Shown piece by piece: positions 23,311 through 34,564 of a stretch of DNA of 64,000 nucleotides. The position numbers were made by a program, and so were the translations under genes. Source of the DNA: Hyposmocoma kahamanoa (taxonomy: Eukaryota > Arthropoda > Insecta > Lepidoptera > Cosmopterigidae); the NCBI RefSeq assembly GCF_003589595.1, contig NW_020653200.1:6738541-6802540 (forward strand), given 5' to 3'. Each line of letters begins with the position of its first letter. Position 1 is the first letter of the stretch. The notes under the pieces were generated by a model. The model searched no databases, had not been told where the DNA came from, and worked only from the letters and a program-made list of their open reading frames with translations.

Positions 23311-25527
23311 AATAATGTCTTCCTTACTCTACATCGAGTCCTGTAAATTTTTTGAAGTTTGTCATATTATAAATCAACAGCATATAAGTAGGTATAATAA
23401 TTAGATTATATTATAAGAACATTTGTATTTTTTTTTAATTACTTATATCACAAATCATAGTACTCAATCAGTAATAAATTATCTTAGTGACGAGAGATAG
23501 TATAATTCTCCCTTTGCACCTAGTCCTAAGTGATAAGTTAATGTCACTGATAAGAAAAGCTCTGTTATGTATAATTAGTAGATATAAATAACAATTGTTA
23601 TATTGCAACGGTCACTTATATGTGCAGCGTATATTCTTAGTTGTAAAATTTGATAGTTCTGTCACGACTAAACAATTAAAGATCTTCGGTTCGTGTTTTG
23701 ATCATAAAAACCACTTTGAAAAAGTTTCCTTTTGTTTTTGTTTCAACAAAAAACGCTCATCTGCTAGTAATTATACTTTGACTAATTTATTACTTACAAC
23801 ATACTATTATGGCACCTAAAGCGTACACATAATGACTTTTATGTATTTATTTTCGTATCAAATACCAGGTCTCGTCTATATAATATGAAAAAATAAGCAA
23901 CACTTCAAAGTTTTACCATAGACTACAAATGTAATTATAATTTTAGATACCATTAATATGATACAATAATAATAATGATACTAATAAGCGCAACACGCAG
24001 CTGGAGTTATATTTTATTGACGACAAATTTAGTTTCGGAAAACGTCGATACATTATACGAGGCCATCTGAGAATACCTAGGCGGTTACCGAGCCAGTTAG
24101 TACCCATTGTGCGATGGGGAACCAACGTGTAATGATCTCAGCTCGACAAGTACGGCAGTAGCTTGTCGAATAATGTTTCAACTAACAATCGCTCATTAAG
24201 TACAGGCGATACCCCGAAAATTGCATGCAATCTAACAACCATGTGACACATCCTTAAATAGCTAAAGCAATAAGAATTTATTGTTCCAGGAAATCCTTTT
24301 TTTATAGAATAGGTTTATTTATAGTAAGTGACCTTGAAAAAAAGGTTATTTCAGCAATCTTTATATAAACTTTGCGTTAACAATAAACCGGAGGAAATAG
24401 AAAACAAGCCATTTCAAAGGAAATATTGTGTTATTTCCGTTAGCGATACAGCTGTAGAGTAATAGCGTCTCATTGAATACTTACACTACGACACATTCAT
24501 TTCTATATTCCATTTTGTGTGGGTTCATCTAGATACAAATATATTATCGGATGATCTACACGCGAAATAGGCGCCTTGATATCGAGTTGCGGACGCGCTC
24601 GTCACACCTTACCATATCATACCATACCATTACCGGATGATTAAGGAACATTCAAAGGAAAAAAGCTACAGCAAAAATTGTAATAAATGGCTAAACGATT
24701 GTGTTCGATGAAGCACGGGAAAGTAGGCGTGTCATGCAGCGAAATACGCAAAGGAAATTCCACTGTTCGATCGCCCATCTCGCAAACTCGTTTATGATAC
24801 CGTTTAAGTGTTGGTGACTCGTATAATCCAAAGCTCTTAGTCTGCATATTGATTTGATTCTCTCTCATAAAAGTTTCGATATAAGCAAGTTCCAACTAAT
24901 TATTCCCATTAGGGTGGCAGTTTGATAGTAAATTATCTTGCTTGTACAAGCAATTAGGTACCGTTGTAAATAAACTTAGGGCGAGACAGCACGTAAGTGC
25001 TAGTCTACATATGTACATAGGAAAGTGTTTAATAGTTAGTTCAAATAGGCGAATCACTCGGATTTTCACACCTTCGTTTTCTGGCTTCCCAATGTCCTAA
25101 ATCCAGTATCGCACATTGGTGCAATGTAAACAGCGACGGTTCAATGGCATATTCTTTTCGTTTGTTTATGTTATTTAGAAATTAACGGGACTGTTGTCAC
25201 AAGGCCATCGATAAAAGCCTTCAATGTTTATTTGTTTTTGAGATACTAGTAATTTTAATAACTAACTTATAACGTGACAATCGCATATCACTAACAAATT
25301 ACAAGTTTATTGATTAAACTTAAGATAATTATAGTAATGAGGAGTTATTTGATAAGGTCACAGATGAACATTTTGTGTCCTAACATATCAAAGTAATTGG
25401 TAACGTAAGAGAAGGAGAAATAGTGTGTACATGTATAACTTTACATATTATCAACTACATCCAGACTTCACGAACTTCTAAGTGTAGGTCTCCTGTAGTC
25501 GTGTCATGCCACCACGATCTTGCGCTA
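23311..25527. other. Non-coding stretch
   Basis: I see no recognisable repeat. An 84-residue minus-strand frame (24641-24895, opening MELAYIETFMRENQ) has slightly better composition than background, but it has no motif, splice site or relative that I recognise. Confidence 0.3.
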
Positions 25528-25755
25528 CTTTTTTTTTATGATAGCAAGTGAGGCGACGAACAAGTCGACAACCTTGTGGTAAGCGATACGCCTGTCCATA
25601 ACAGTTGTAGCGTTATTCAAAGCTTTATAATCACAAAGATGAGGAGAACTGCCACTGTGCCTGTCGTCCTGAGACATATGTTGACAAGTGCCACATTTCT
25701 GGAATTACACCAGCACACTTACCCTTCAAAACCGGAACGCAGTAATGCGCTGTAA
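25528..25755 (-). repeat. SINE-like family A, copy 5
   Basis: Plus strand: a T9 tract with atgatagcaagtgagg, cgacgaacaagtcgac, tggtaagcgatacgcctgtc, cctgagacatatgttgacaa and cttacccttcaaaaccggaa. It ends near cagtaatgcgc. The distal quarter of the element is absent. Confidence 0.85.
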
Positions 25756-26345
25756 TAATTTTAGACATCTAAGCAACGCGACGATGAGTATTTTGCTAAG
25801 GCAGATCGTCTGTGGGTAAAAAATTCGTGTCGTGCATTTAAGACGCGGATCTGGTGCCGAATATTGCGGACCGGTAGTTCGCCTCGGCACAAGACTCCGC
25901 GTACGCGATTTACCTTGCGAGGTCGCAAAAAATCACAATTTTTTTAAGACAAAAAGGTCAAAGTGCCCGCTGGAATAAATAATTAAATATAAGCAAATGA
26001 ATAAAACGTAAGTATCTTACATAAAATGCTGCACTGATTACCAATAAAAAACTTTAAAAAACCGGTTAAATGTACAAGTGAAAATATCGCGAAGTACCTT
26101 TAACCTCGTACCGATCAATTTGGGTTCAATCCAGTAGGTAATTAATTATTTTGCATCACGAAATGCATTCGCAGAATTCTAAATTACTTCAGTACATTGC
26201 GTATTGAGGAATCACGAACGAGGCTCTTAGAAGCTCGAAGTCGAAGACGGAGGGCTTTCGGAGTTGAGGTGCGTAATTCACATACCGCCCGTGAAACATA
26301 AATGTTTTTCGTGACTTTTGCGAGTAAATAATATGATTGCATGCA
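25756..26345. other. Non-coding stretch with a CpG-rich patch
   Basis: About 25840-25930 is CpG-rich (gacgcggatctgg, cctcggcaca, cgcgtacgcg), but no gene or named repeat can be supported. The rest is AT-rich. Confidence 0.3.
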
Positions 26346-26537
26346 GGCTAATAATAATAACGCACATACTCATAACCTCGCTAGGGAAACCCTGTGTCGC
26401 ACACATAGAGAACCACAAATTACACCCAAACTCGGGACAGAAATAAACGTAGACAAATATTTCTCTCGGCCCGGGAATCAAACCCGGGACTCTGCGTGTC
26501 AGTCTAGCATGACAAACGTTCGTCCGAGGAGACAATA
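26346..26537 (-). repeat. tRNA-derived SINE family B, copy 2
   Basis: The complement of family B: aataataataacgcacatac (tail), ctagggaaaccctgtgtcg, agagaaccacaaattacacc, then the B box as cccgggaatcaaacccggga and the head near 26530. The sense strand is minus. A small deletion has removed the ggtgccatggacac block. Confidence 0.85.
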
Positions 26538-26539
26538 AC

Positions 26540-27281
26540 TTGACTATAATGCCCCATATAAAACCCTCAGACGTTTTTACTTTTCGCTACAGCCATGATC
26601 ATGTAATGAGAAGAAAAAAAGGCCCGATTTACGAGCAAGTGTGATAAAAAATATTTTACGTTGCTCAGCGATAGTGCGTGCCTAATGATTATTTTATTTT
26701 ATTTAAGAATCATATTTTCAAAAGTAAAATGCTATGTAAGTAAAATATCAGTTTCACATATCTGCACAATTACATGCTTATTAGTTTTAGTTAATAGGAT
26801 AGTGGACATTTTACGATTATTTTTTTGTAATGGACATAATATTGTAAAGTCATTTATAACAACGAAAGACTTATTGTACGTAATACGTACTTGTATTTAC
26901 GATAGCAGGTACCAAGTTTTATTTTTACACTTTGAAATTTCATTTTCTTGTAAACTTGCAATGGAAGCTGCCAATAAATACGAAAGATGACTCACTGAAG
27001 AATTTTCAAGTACCTACTTTTATAATGTTAAATAATAAAATGAGAGAAATAACACGGTGATAGTGTACCTTGAAATGACTGTCCTTTTTTATTAAAGTAT
27101 CATAATATTCATAGGTTGTTGTAATTATGTAAAATATTTATGTCGCAATAGTCGAGTGAATACAATTATTTTCAGGACGCGCCGGTGAAAAAAATGTGTT
27201 GAACATATTATTTGTAAGTTTTGTAATTGACGCGAATTGTACCAATTAAAACGCTTTAATTTTTATCTTTTTTGTTTTTAC
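26540..27281. other. Non-coding stretch
   Basis: AT-rich. A 109-residue plus-strand frame (26661-26990) has no recognisable motif and is dominated by AT-rich codons. Confidence 0.3.
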
Positions 27282-27612
27282 TCATCATCACCATCAACCC
27301 ATATATACATCCCAATGCTGAGCACGCGTTTCCTCTCGTGCGAGAGTTTAGGCCATAGTCCGCCACGGTGGCCCAGATCGGGTTAGGGTGTTCTCAGGTT
27401 TTTTTAAAAATAAGTACGCATTTGACCTCCATCTCACCTGATGGAAAGTGATGATGAGGTTGACGATGTAGCATGCACACCTAAATAACGTTGAAACGTT
27501 TTCCGAGGGTTCAGAACCATCTTTGACGTGCAGGTTTCATCGCGATGTTTTCCTTCACCGAAAAACTCAAAGTTCTCAAATTAAATTTCACACATAAATT
27601 ACGAAACTCTTT
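27282..27612 (-). repeat. tRNA-derived SINE family C, copy 3, split by a LINE end
   Basis: The element opens with tcatcatcaccatcaaccca and reads catcccaatgctgagcacgc, ggccatagtccgccacggtg and gttctcagg to about 27400. It then resumes at gttttccgagggttcagaac (about 27496) with tcatcgcgatgttttccttc and ctcaaattaaatttcacaca. The missing middle is replaced by a LINE 3' end. The tRNA-like head is lost at the high-coordinate end. Confidence 0.8.
27401..27490 (-). mobile_element. 5'-truncated LINE 3' end nested in the SINE
   Basis: Read on the minus strand, it gives ttatttaggtgtgcatgct, a ggtgagatggaggtcaaatg block and cgtacttatttttaaaaaaa. This is the same order as the 3' UTR after the LINE remnant at 19.9 kb. 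The A-rich tail abuts the SINE at 27401. It is a dead-on-arrival retroinsertion. Confidence 0.75.
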
Positions 27613-27804
27613 TTTATTTATAAGTCTTCATATAAAAAACGTAAACTTTGTAGGTAATGGAGATTTTTCATTCAAAGTCAACGTCAAGTAATGAATCATT
27701 CCATAGGTAAAATTTTTACACTTGTATACGTCATTATTAAACCACTTTTTAAGCTACTTCTCGTTCACTACGCTGACCTCCCTGAGAAGAACGAGCAAGA
27801 AACT

Positions 27805-28265
27805 CTAGGGTTCGTTTTTTTTTTTTGAAATAAATTTAAATGCTATAGAATACATTTTGCACCATATTTGTGTGGAATCTAGACTCACGTTGGCTTTCCA
27901 TACATCTTTATCTAACACGTAATCTACAATCTTGTAATACGACTTTTCAATTAAAATACTTTTAATGTAAGTTTTAAACTTAGGAAATGGTAATCTTAAT
28001 ATATGCTCCGGAATCTTATTATAAAAACGTATACAGTTCCCCATAAAAGAATCGTTTACCATAGTTAAACGAAAACGTGGTACCATGAGTATGGACTTAG
28101 TTCTAAGGTTAATATTATGGATATCTTCTTTCTTAACGAAATCATGTACATTTTTTTTATTATATTTATGTATATTCTACGGTGACGATATCCAGTTAAA
28201 GTGATGGTGATTTCACAGAAAATCGCTTTGGAATGGTATTTATCAAATCCCAAACGCAGCTTCAA
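27805..28265 (-). pseudogene. LINE reverse-transcriptase C-terminal fragment with poly(A)
   Basis: The minus-strand frame reads VHDFVKKEDIHNINLRTKSI, then LMVPRFRLTMVNDSFMGNC and RFYNKIPEHILRLPFPKFK. These are hallmarks of the C-terminal region downstream of the RT domain in insect non-LTR retrotransposons ('T.R.......P..R......F...C..FYN.IP'). About 95 residues are open, and translation runs into a 12-base A tract (27814-27825, complement), the 3' tail. At its 5' side the frame is shifted near 28150-28190 and the element stops around 28265. This is a typical 5'-truncated insertion, relatively well preserved. Confidence 0.75.
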
Positions 28266-28269
28266 AGCG

Positions 28270-31200
28270 CAAGGCCATTACAGATTCCGCACACCAACGA
28301 CGCGTCGAAATAACCTTGTTGCAAGGCTCTTCGGGTCCTCTGCCGCGTGCCGGACGGCGATGCAGCTGTGTCAAACATTATGACGTGTGTACATGTACAA
28401 GCTCGTTGCGGACGGTGATTGCCGCTGCCCCATGCCACGGTGATCGCCTCAATTTATAGTTCGGCAATAATAATTTTGATTACAGTTTTAAGGTGAACCA
28501 CCTCTTATTGAGATCTTTTTATGTGTTATTTATTACGAGAAACGTTGACAACGACCTTTAAAATTTAGAATTTTTGCTTTGTCGAAAATGTTAATAAACG
28601 TAGTACGGTGTTATAGTTAATTTACATTTGTGAATTTCAAAGGCAAGGTATTATAAAGTTATCTATATGAATAGGTATGATAATAAGTTTTCTCCCGCTT
28701 CCATACACAAATTAACTATCAAGCCGATATACCTAGTTCAATTCGTCCTTCAGGATTTACACCTAAATACAGAAATGAAGTTTGTTAAAGACGTCTAAAT
28801 CACAAGTTCTTACTACCGATAACTATAAAATTAATTCGTTGTGGTAATAAATCCGTGGCAATTTTTTACGTCTAATTATTCCTTCATTATTTTGTTTGTT
28901 GTTCGATACTATAAAACTAAAAAAAAGTTTCTCACCGTGCCAAAGCAAAACAACTTATTCTGAAAAATATTTGAAAAATTACGCTCTAATTGTGTACCTC
29001 ATGATGAATCTGAAGTTTTTAAAGAGTTGGCAACTTGTTATAATGGGAGCCATGCATCGTTTTTCCGTAAAGTATAGCAAAAAATGCAAGATAGTAAGTA
29101 ACACGGCAATTTTAGCAATAGTGTTATACGCGGAAACACTTTTTTTTAGGTGTAGGATCTTTAAATAAATGTTGCAGACAGTTATGATTGGTGTAATACA
29201 TTTGGAAGCATATTTGCGCAAAACTGGATAAAAAGAATTACTTAAACAATAGCAGAGTACCGCCATATCTTATTTTTTACGCTAATGTGTTTACTTGCGG
29301 AGATTAATTAGAATTGAATTTGTAGATCGGGGCAATTTTGATTAAAATGTCAAACAAAACGAACACCTCCACAAATTACGCCAAACAAATTTAAATAAAT
29401 TGCGATCGGCTTCTAATTTTAGCGGATCCCCAAAAAGTGGAAATCTGATACACGTCAACAAAGGTCACAATAGCGGGTGGCGTGTAATGAGAAGTGGTAA
29501 TAATAGTTTATTAAGTTAAGTGTTATTAAGTTGTAGGCTTTGTGGCGAGAACAGGGGTTTGATCTTAGAAATTAATTGAATATCAGTCTGATTGACATAT
29601 CAAAAGCAGTAGACATATTTCCGTTACCCATTACTGAATTTTTAACCTTAAACACCGAAGTGGTCAGGTTGCTGTAATATCCTGTGCTTTCTATTTAAAA
29701 AATATATATAATAAATTATATGATTGTTAGTGTTAAACATACATCAAACTGAGCTCAATTTGAAAAGCGATAGTCCCGGTATGGCGAGGTCGCTGGTTTC
29801 ATTCTAGTGTGATCAAAGTAATTTTTCTATGTGTTTGTTTGTTGTAACAAAAATTATTATTATTATGTATCAAAAATTATGTGAATATCATGGTAGTAAA
29901 AAATCATGATATTCATGTAGCAAACTGCGTGTAAGGTTCTAATGAAAGAACTTAAATTTTTGAAAACTCGTGTAAGAACTAATTACAGAGTCTACTACAG
30001 ATAGTTATTTTAAAAACGAATGAACAATTAAAATAAATAATGTGTAATACGAATTTTTTATTATCTACATAGGAACCATACAGCATTAAAATTATTATTC
30101 GTGGGCTTGAAATCAAGGCAACGTAGACAAAGCAATAAGAAATTATTTTCACATTTCGAAATTTTAGAGAAATCGTCGCTATGTAGCAAAGGTCAACCAA
30201 CGTGTAGTTGTAATAAATAAGTAGTTGTAAATAATGATTGAAAGGTTACGGGTAAACGTTAATGCCTTCCGAGTGTAGTGAATGAGAGCAACAGCTACGA
30301 AATGAAACTGTTGCATGTTATTTGCTCCTAGATTATCTAATTTTACAATTAGACAACTTTGAAATATATCTAACATTTATATTTTCCGTGATAAAATAAA
30401 TGTGGATGTTGAAATTAACAAACAATCGATTGAGAATTAGTGCCGGACGTAATAATGGTCTTTTTTTTAAACATATTGTTCGCGTAACGTGTGTGGAACA
30501 ATAATTGTTCCACGTAACGCTTCGTTTGCTTATCATTCGCAGGGACTGAAACGTACCGATTGTGCATTCAGGTCACTCTGTTAATTTCACTCACTTACTT
30601 CTCTACACTTGGTTGGAAGCCATTGAAGTCAGCGAAAAAACGTAAACAGTTCTTATAGTTTTTCAAATAGCTTAATTTTTCTTTATTTTGTGGGTTAAAA
30701 AAGTGGTGATGATAGTAATCAAACAGCAGCGTTAGATATTTACTTAAAAGAATGTGGCAATTGTGGCAATTAAATATGTTTTCAGTGGATTACATTTTGA
30801 TTTGTCAACTATCATAGTTTACGTTAAATTCATAGTTGAAGACGGTGTTGTTTATTAAAACGTTTGTTTGTTGTTTATTAGAAAATAAATAATTGTTATA
30901 ACAAAGTCATAGATATAAAAGTAGGTATAGTTTATTGTAATAGGTTTCGTTGCGCGATATATACCTGTAGGTGACTAATTCATGTCGTATGTATTGTAAC
31001 GAATTCCGAGCACGGAAAATTTTCTTTTTTCAGGTGAGATTAAACTAGCTGAAATATGTTTCTTGGAAATCCCGTGAAGTTATGAAACATTAGACATCGA
31101 TTTAATTGAAAAAAATGTTTTGTGACCGTAACCAGCATATTTTATCATATTTTTACAATTGTACACAAAATATTATTTTGTCAGTAATGGTATTGTTGTA

Positions 31201-31680
31201 TATTACAATTTGAGTAGATTTTTTTAAATTAGGAAAATGCGAATTTTATATTTAAATATACAAATCTTTCAATATACTTAGTCGTTTTTCATCAAAATAT
31301 GTGCATGAGGATTATTGCAATCTGCGTACTTATCTTACAGAAATAACAGAGAAAATGCTCATGCATGTATAAAATTTCAAAGCTCTTTGAACGTAGACAT
31401 AATGTATTTAGAATGAACTGTACAACAAGAGTGAATGACGAGAGTGAAGATGATGAATGTGAGTCAGAGAACGGTGGCGGTCAGCGTTATATATCGACTG
31501 AACATATTTTGTCCCTTTTTAGTAGTAGGTACTTTTCTAGTAGTTTTTATGAACAATTAAAAAGAAGTTACACCTAACCGCTCCGGCAAAAGAATCATAT
31601 AACAGGTTCCCCATCGCCTTGCCAATAAACAGGTTATTTCTAAATAATAATTAAGTTAAACAATTTAGTTTTTGTTTTCA
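28270..31680. other. Long non-coding stretch
   Basis: A GC-richer patch at about 28300-28450 and some imperfect palindromes (for example gaatatcat...atgatattc at 29883-29913) are the only structure I see. Open frames up to 95 residues at 28896-29266 overlap on both strands and carry no motif. Confidence 0.3.
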
Positions 31681-31890
31681 ACGCACACACTCAACATTGC
31701 CCCGCACAAGGAAACCCTGTGTCGCGGGTAACATGGACACACACATAGACAACCACAAATTACACCCAAACTCACGAGAGAAATAAATGTAGGCTATACA
31801 AATATTTCTCCCTGCCCGGGAATCTAACCTGGGACCTCTGCGTGGCAGTCCGGTATTGTAACCGTTCGGGCACAGAGCAGAGGCAGTTTG
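31681..31890 (-). repeat. tRNA-derived SINE family B, copy 3
   Basis: Plus strand: cgcacacactcaacattgcc, aggaaaccctgtgtcgcggg, acacatagacaaccacaaat, tacacccaaactcacgagag, the B box complement in cccgggaatctaacctggga, and the head near ccgttcgggcacagag. Almost complete; the sense strand is minus. Confidence 0.9.
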
Positions 31891-33244
31891 ACACACTTAT
31901 GTTTGTAACCTTATTTAATTATGTAGTAATAAAGCCTTATTCTCTATCTAAATAAGTTGAACTGAAACTGATTGATGATGAATGCTTTGTTGTGTAGTCA
32001 TTATATTGTTTTATTCTTTAAATATATAAAATCGATTATAAATATTTGTATATATATAGGACAAAAAAAATAATTTGAAAATATAACGTCCAATTTGGTG
32101 GTAACGAGAAGATGCAGAATGTTATGTTCTGCCTTTGCGTATACAATATTACTTACATCATACTGAAGTCCATATCATAACCAACGTAATCGACATTTTT
32201 AGCAGAATAGAGTAATTAACATACCTGGAATCACACGGTTTTTTAATATCTTATTTATATTCACTTTTATTAAATCAGCGCAATTGACATTTTTGAAAGA
32301 AATACAACCTTTAGGTGCCAATATCCCGAAAGTTATCAAAATACAAATTTATGCGTTGTTTATGACAAGGAGAGCAGTTTATTACTTATTTATTTCATTG
32401 TATTTACCTGACAGTAGCCGTCATACATTACGAAGTTTGTTCTTCGATGAACATCGAGCAATTGAACAAAGAAAATAATTATAACATATTAATTTGCGCC
32501 GTACAACATCTTAACAAAATAAATGACGTGAAAAGTAAATCGGAGCTCGGTCGAAGCGACAGTGTGCAAAATGGTTCATTTTTAATATGTCAAAATAGTT
32601 AATTGTTATGCAAGGCTTCAAAGTTGTTGTATGCCGCGAGTGCTTGTATTGAAACCTGAGCAAGCGAAGGTAGCTCGTGGTTCAAATATAGATTCCCGAG
32701 CGTAGCGCGGGTTTCAAGACACGAGACCCAAAATTGCTACCGAGCGAAACACACAACTTTTCACCTCACTATAGCGAGGGAAATGGTAGATGAAAACAGT
32801 TGAACTATAAAACCTTTTATATTGAAAAGAAAAAGTTTATGTTCGGATGCGTTCTGAATTTACACCTCATCCATTTTTTATCTTGCTTGTACTTTTATTT
32901 TGTGTGATCAAGTGATTATTGAAAAAAATTTAGTTCTCGACGAATTAAAATAATTTAATAAACACAATTAGTTATCATTGTCAATTTAATGTCAACAATA
33001 ACAAGAATGAAATATACCAACGCATTTATGTTACATAAATAAGTAATGTACGACAATTCCCTTAATTGAACGTGCCATTGACTTTTTTTCATCGAAAGAT
33101 AAAGTTAGGTGCACCACAGTCCATGGTCAAGTTCGAATTTCAAAAACCTTTTCCACACTAGCGTGCAAAAAACGATTTTGCGTGCAGATTTCTAATGAGA
33201 AAGAACGCCTTTCCGAGCTATTGAGGTGAAAAAATATTTTGCTA
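31891..33244. other. Non-coding stretch
   Basis: About 32630-32770 is GC-richer and contains repeated gag-g-agcg words. Nothing else is recognisable. Confidence 0.3.
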
Positions 33245-33345
33245 AGACGAGTCACCAGAGGAGAAGTTTTAGGTTTAGGTATTTGATATTAAATAACGGT
33301 CTTACAAAAAATATACGATATACCTAAGGATATTGTCTAAAGAAT
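33245..33345 (+). repeat. Dispersed repeat G, copy 1
   Basis: gtcaccagaggagaa, then ggtttaggtattt, attaaataacggtcttacaa, aaaatatacgata and attgtctaaagaat. All of these occur, in the same order on the opposite strand, at 38512-38628. Between them the 38.5-kb copy has about 18 extra bases. No open frame. Confidence 0.7.
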
Positions 33346-33349
33346 ATGC

Positions 33350-34290
33350 TAATTTGTTACACGATAGGATGTACTTCACCTATACATATAATATTTTGAA
33401 AACAGACAGAAAATAAATGTTTTAAACGAATTATTTAAGAATAAAGTATCTAATTTTGCACATGATTTTTATATGAAGATATTTATATTTAGGTACTACA
33501 GAGAATCTGCAAAATTTTGGATTTCTACTGAAGCCCTGTAGTTATTAAATTCACAATTATCCCAAAATTTCGCTGAACCCTCATTTGCTATCGGGTGCTT
33601 GTCGACGGCGGATCTGTGTCAAATTTTCTCCGCCTGTTCTTATTTTGTTCATATTATTTCTCAGCGTACGGGTTGCGGGACGCGAAGGGCAATTCCCCAC
33701 ACCTCACCTCCTAAATCCTAGGCTCGCGTTGAAATACCTTATGCCTTAATTACATTTTTCCTGTGTTACAGACTACTCGAATCGTAAAGTGCATACACCT
33801 AAGCACTGAAAGTACTAAGTACAGGTCTAAGTATCAAGTTCTAAATACTAACACAGAAATATCCTAGACATAGATAAACAATAAAAGTGGGAAATGAATA
33901 AAGCCTTGGTCGATGTATTTTTTATCCCCAAATTTGTATAAGAAAAAACATAAGCGTGGTTTTCCAAATAATTAATATTTAAGTCATCCTTCTGAAGGCC
34001 GTTTCGGTATTTGCATGATCAAAATAAATAAAATTAAGTATAGAAATAAATATAATAGTGTGCTAAATTGCAAATAGACTTATGAATAAATACGGTAAAT
34101 CTTGATTTAACGTAAACATTACACGTAATGGTGCAAGTGTGCGCTGGTAATTAATTAGTAAAAGGTCAATGTTCGTTAGAATCTTACTTCTGACATGTCA
34201 CAATTATTCATAAATTAAATGTTGTACAGTTATTAATTATCTTTGACATATACGTGCTCCATGAATCAGTAGAGCTTAGAGAAAAGATTT
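33350..34290. other. Non-coding stretch
   Basis: It contains a mildly GC-rich patch at about 33595-33720. Otherwise AT-rich with no recognisable feature. Confidence 0.3.
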
Positions 34291-34562
34291 TTAGTAGCAG
34301 TAAAGCTCCTTGTGAAAGAGTTCGTCCATAGAAGTTCAGCCGCCAAGCTGTAATGTCAGCATTACTGCATTCTGATTTTGAAGGGTAAGGGTGCTGGTGA
34401 AATTACATGCCCATGGAAATGTCAACTTATGTCTCAGGGCGACGGGTGTAGTGGTTGTGCCCCTCAGATCTTTGCGATTTAAAGCTCTGAGTGGCGCTGC
34501 AACTTTTATAGACAGGCGTATATCTTACCATCAGATCCCGTCACTTAATATTATAAAAAAAC
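34291..34562 (+). repeat. SINE-like family A, copy 6 (sense orientation)
   Basis: In sense order: tttagtagcagtaaagctcc, ttgtgaaagagttcgtccat, cgccaagctgtaatgtcagc, attttgaagggtaagggtgc, tcaacttatgtctcagggcg, cctcagatctttgcgattta, aagctctgagtggcgctgca and gacaggcgtatatcttacca. It ends cccgtcacttaatattataa plus an A7 tail. It shows the polarity of the family: the A tail follows the cgtcactt end. Confidence 0.9.
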
Positions 34563-34564
34563 GC

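Noticed and set aside
31365..31577. A frame with an acidic NDESEDDECESE stretch
   Set aside because: The acidic run comes from a simple GAx-rich sequence. No splice sites or conserved context.
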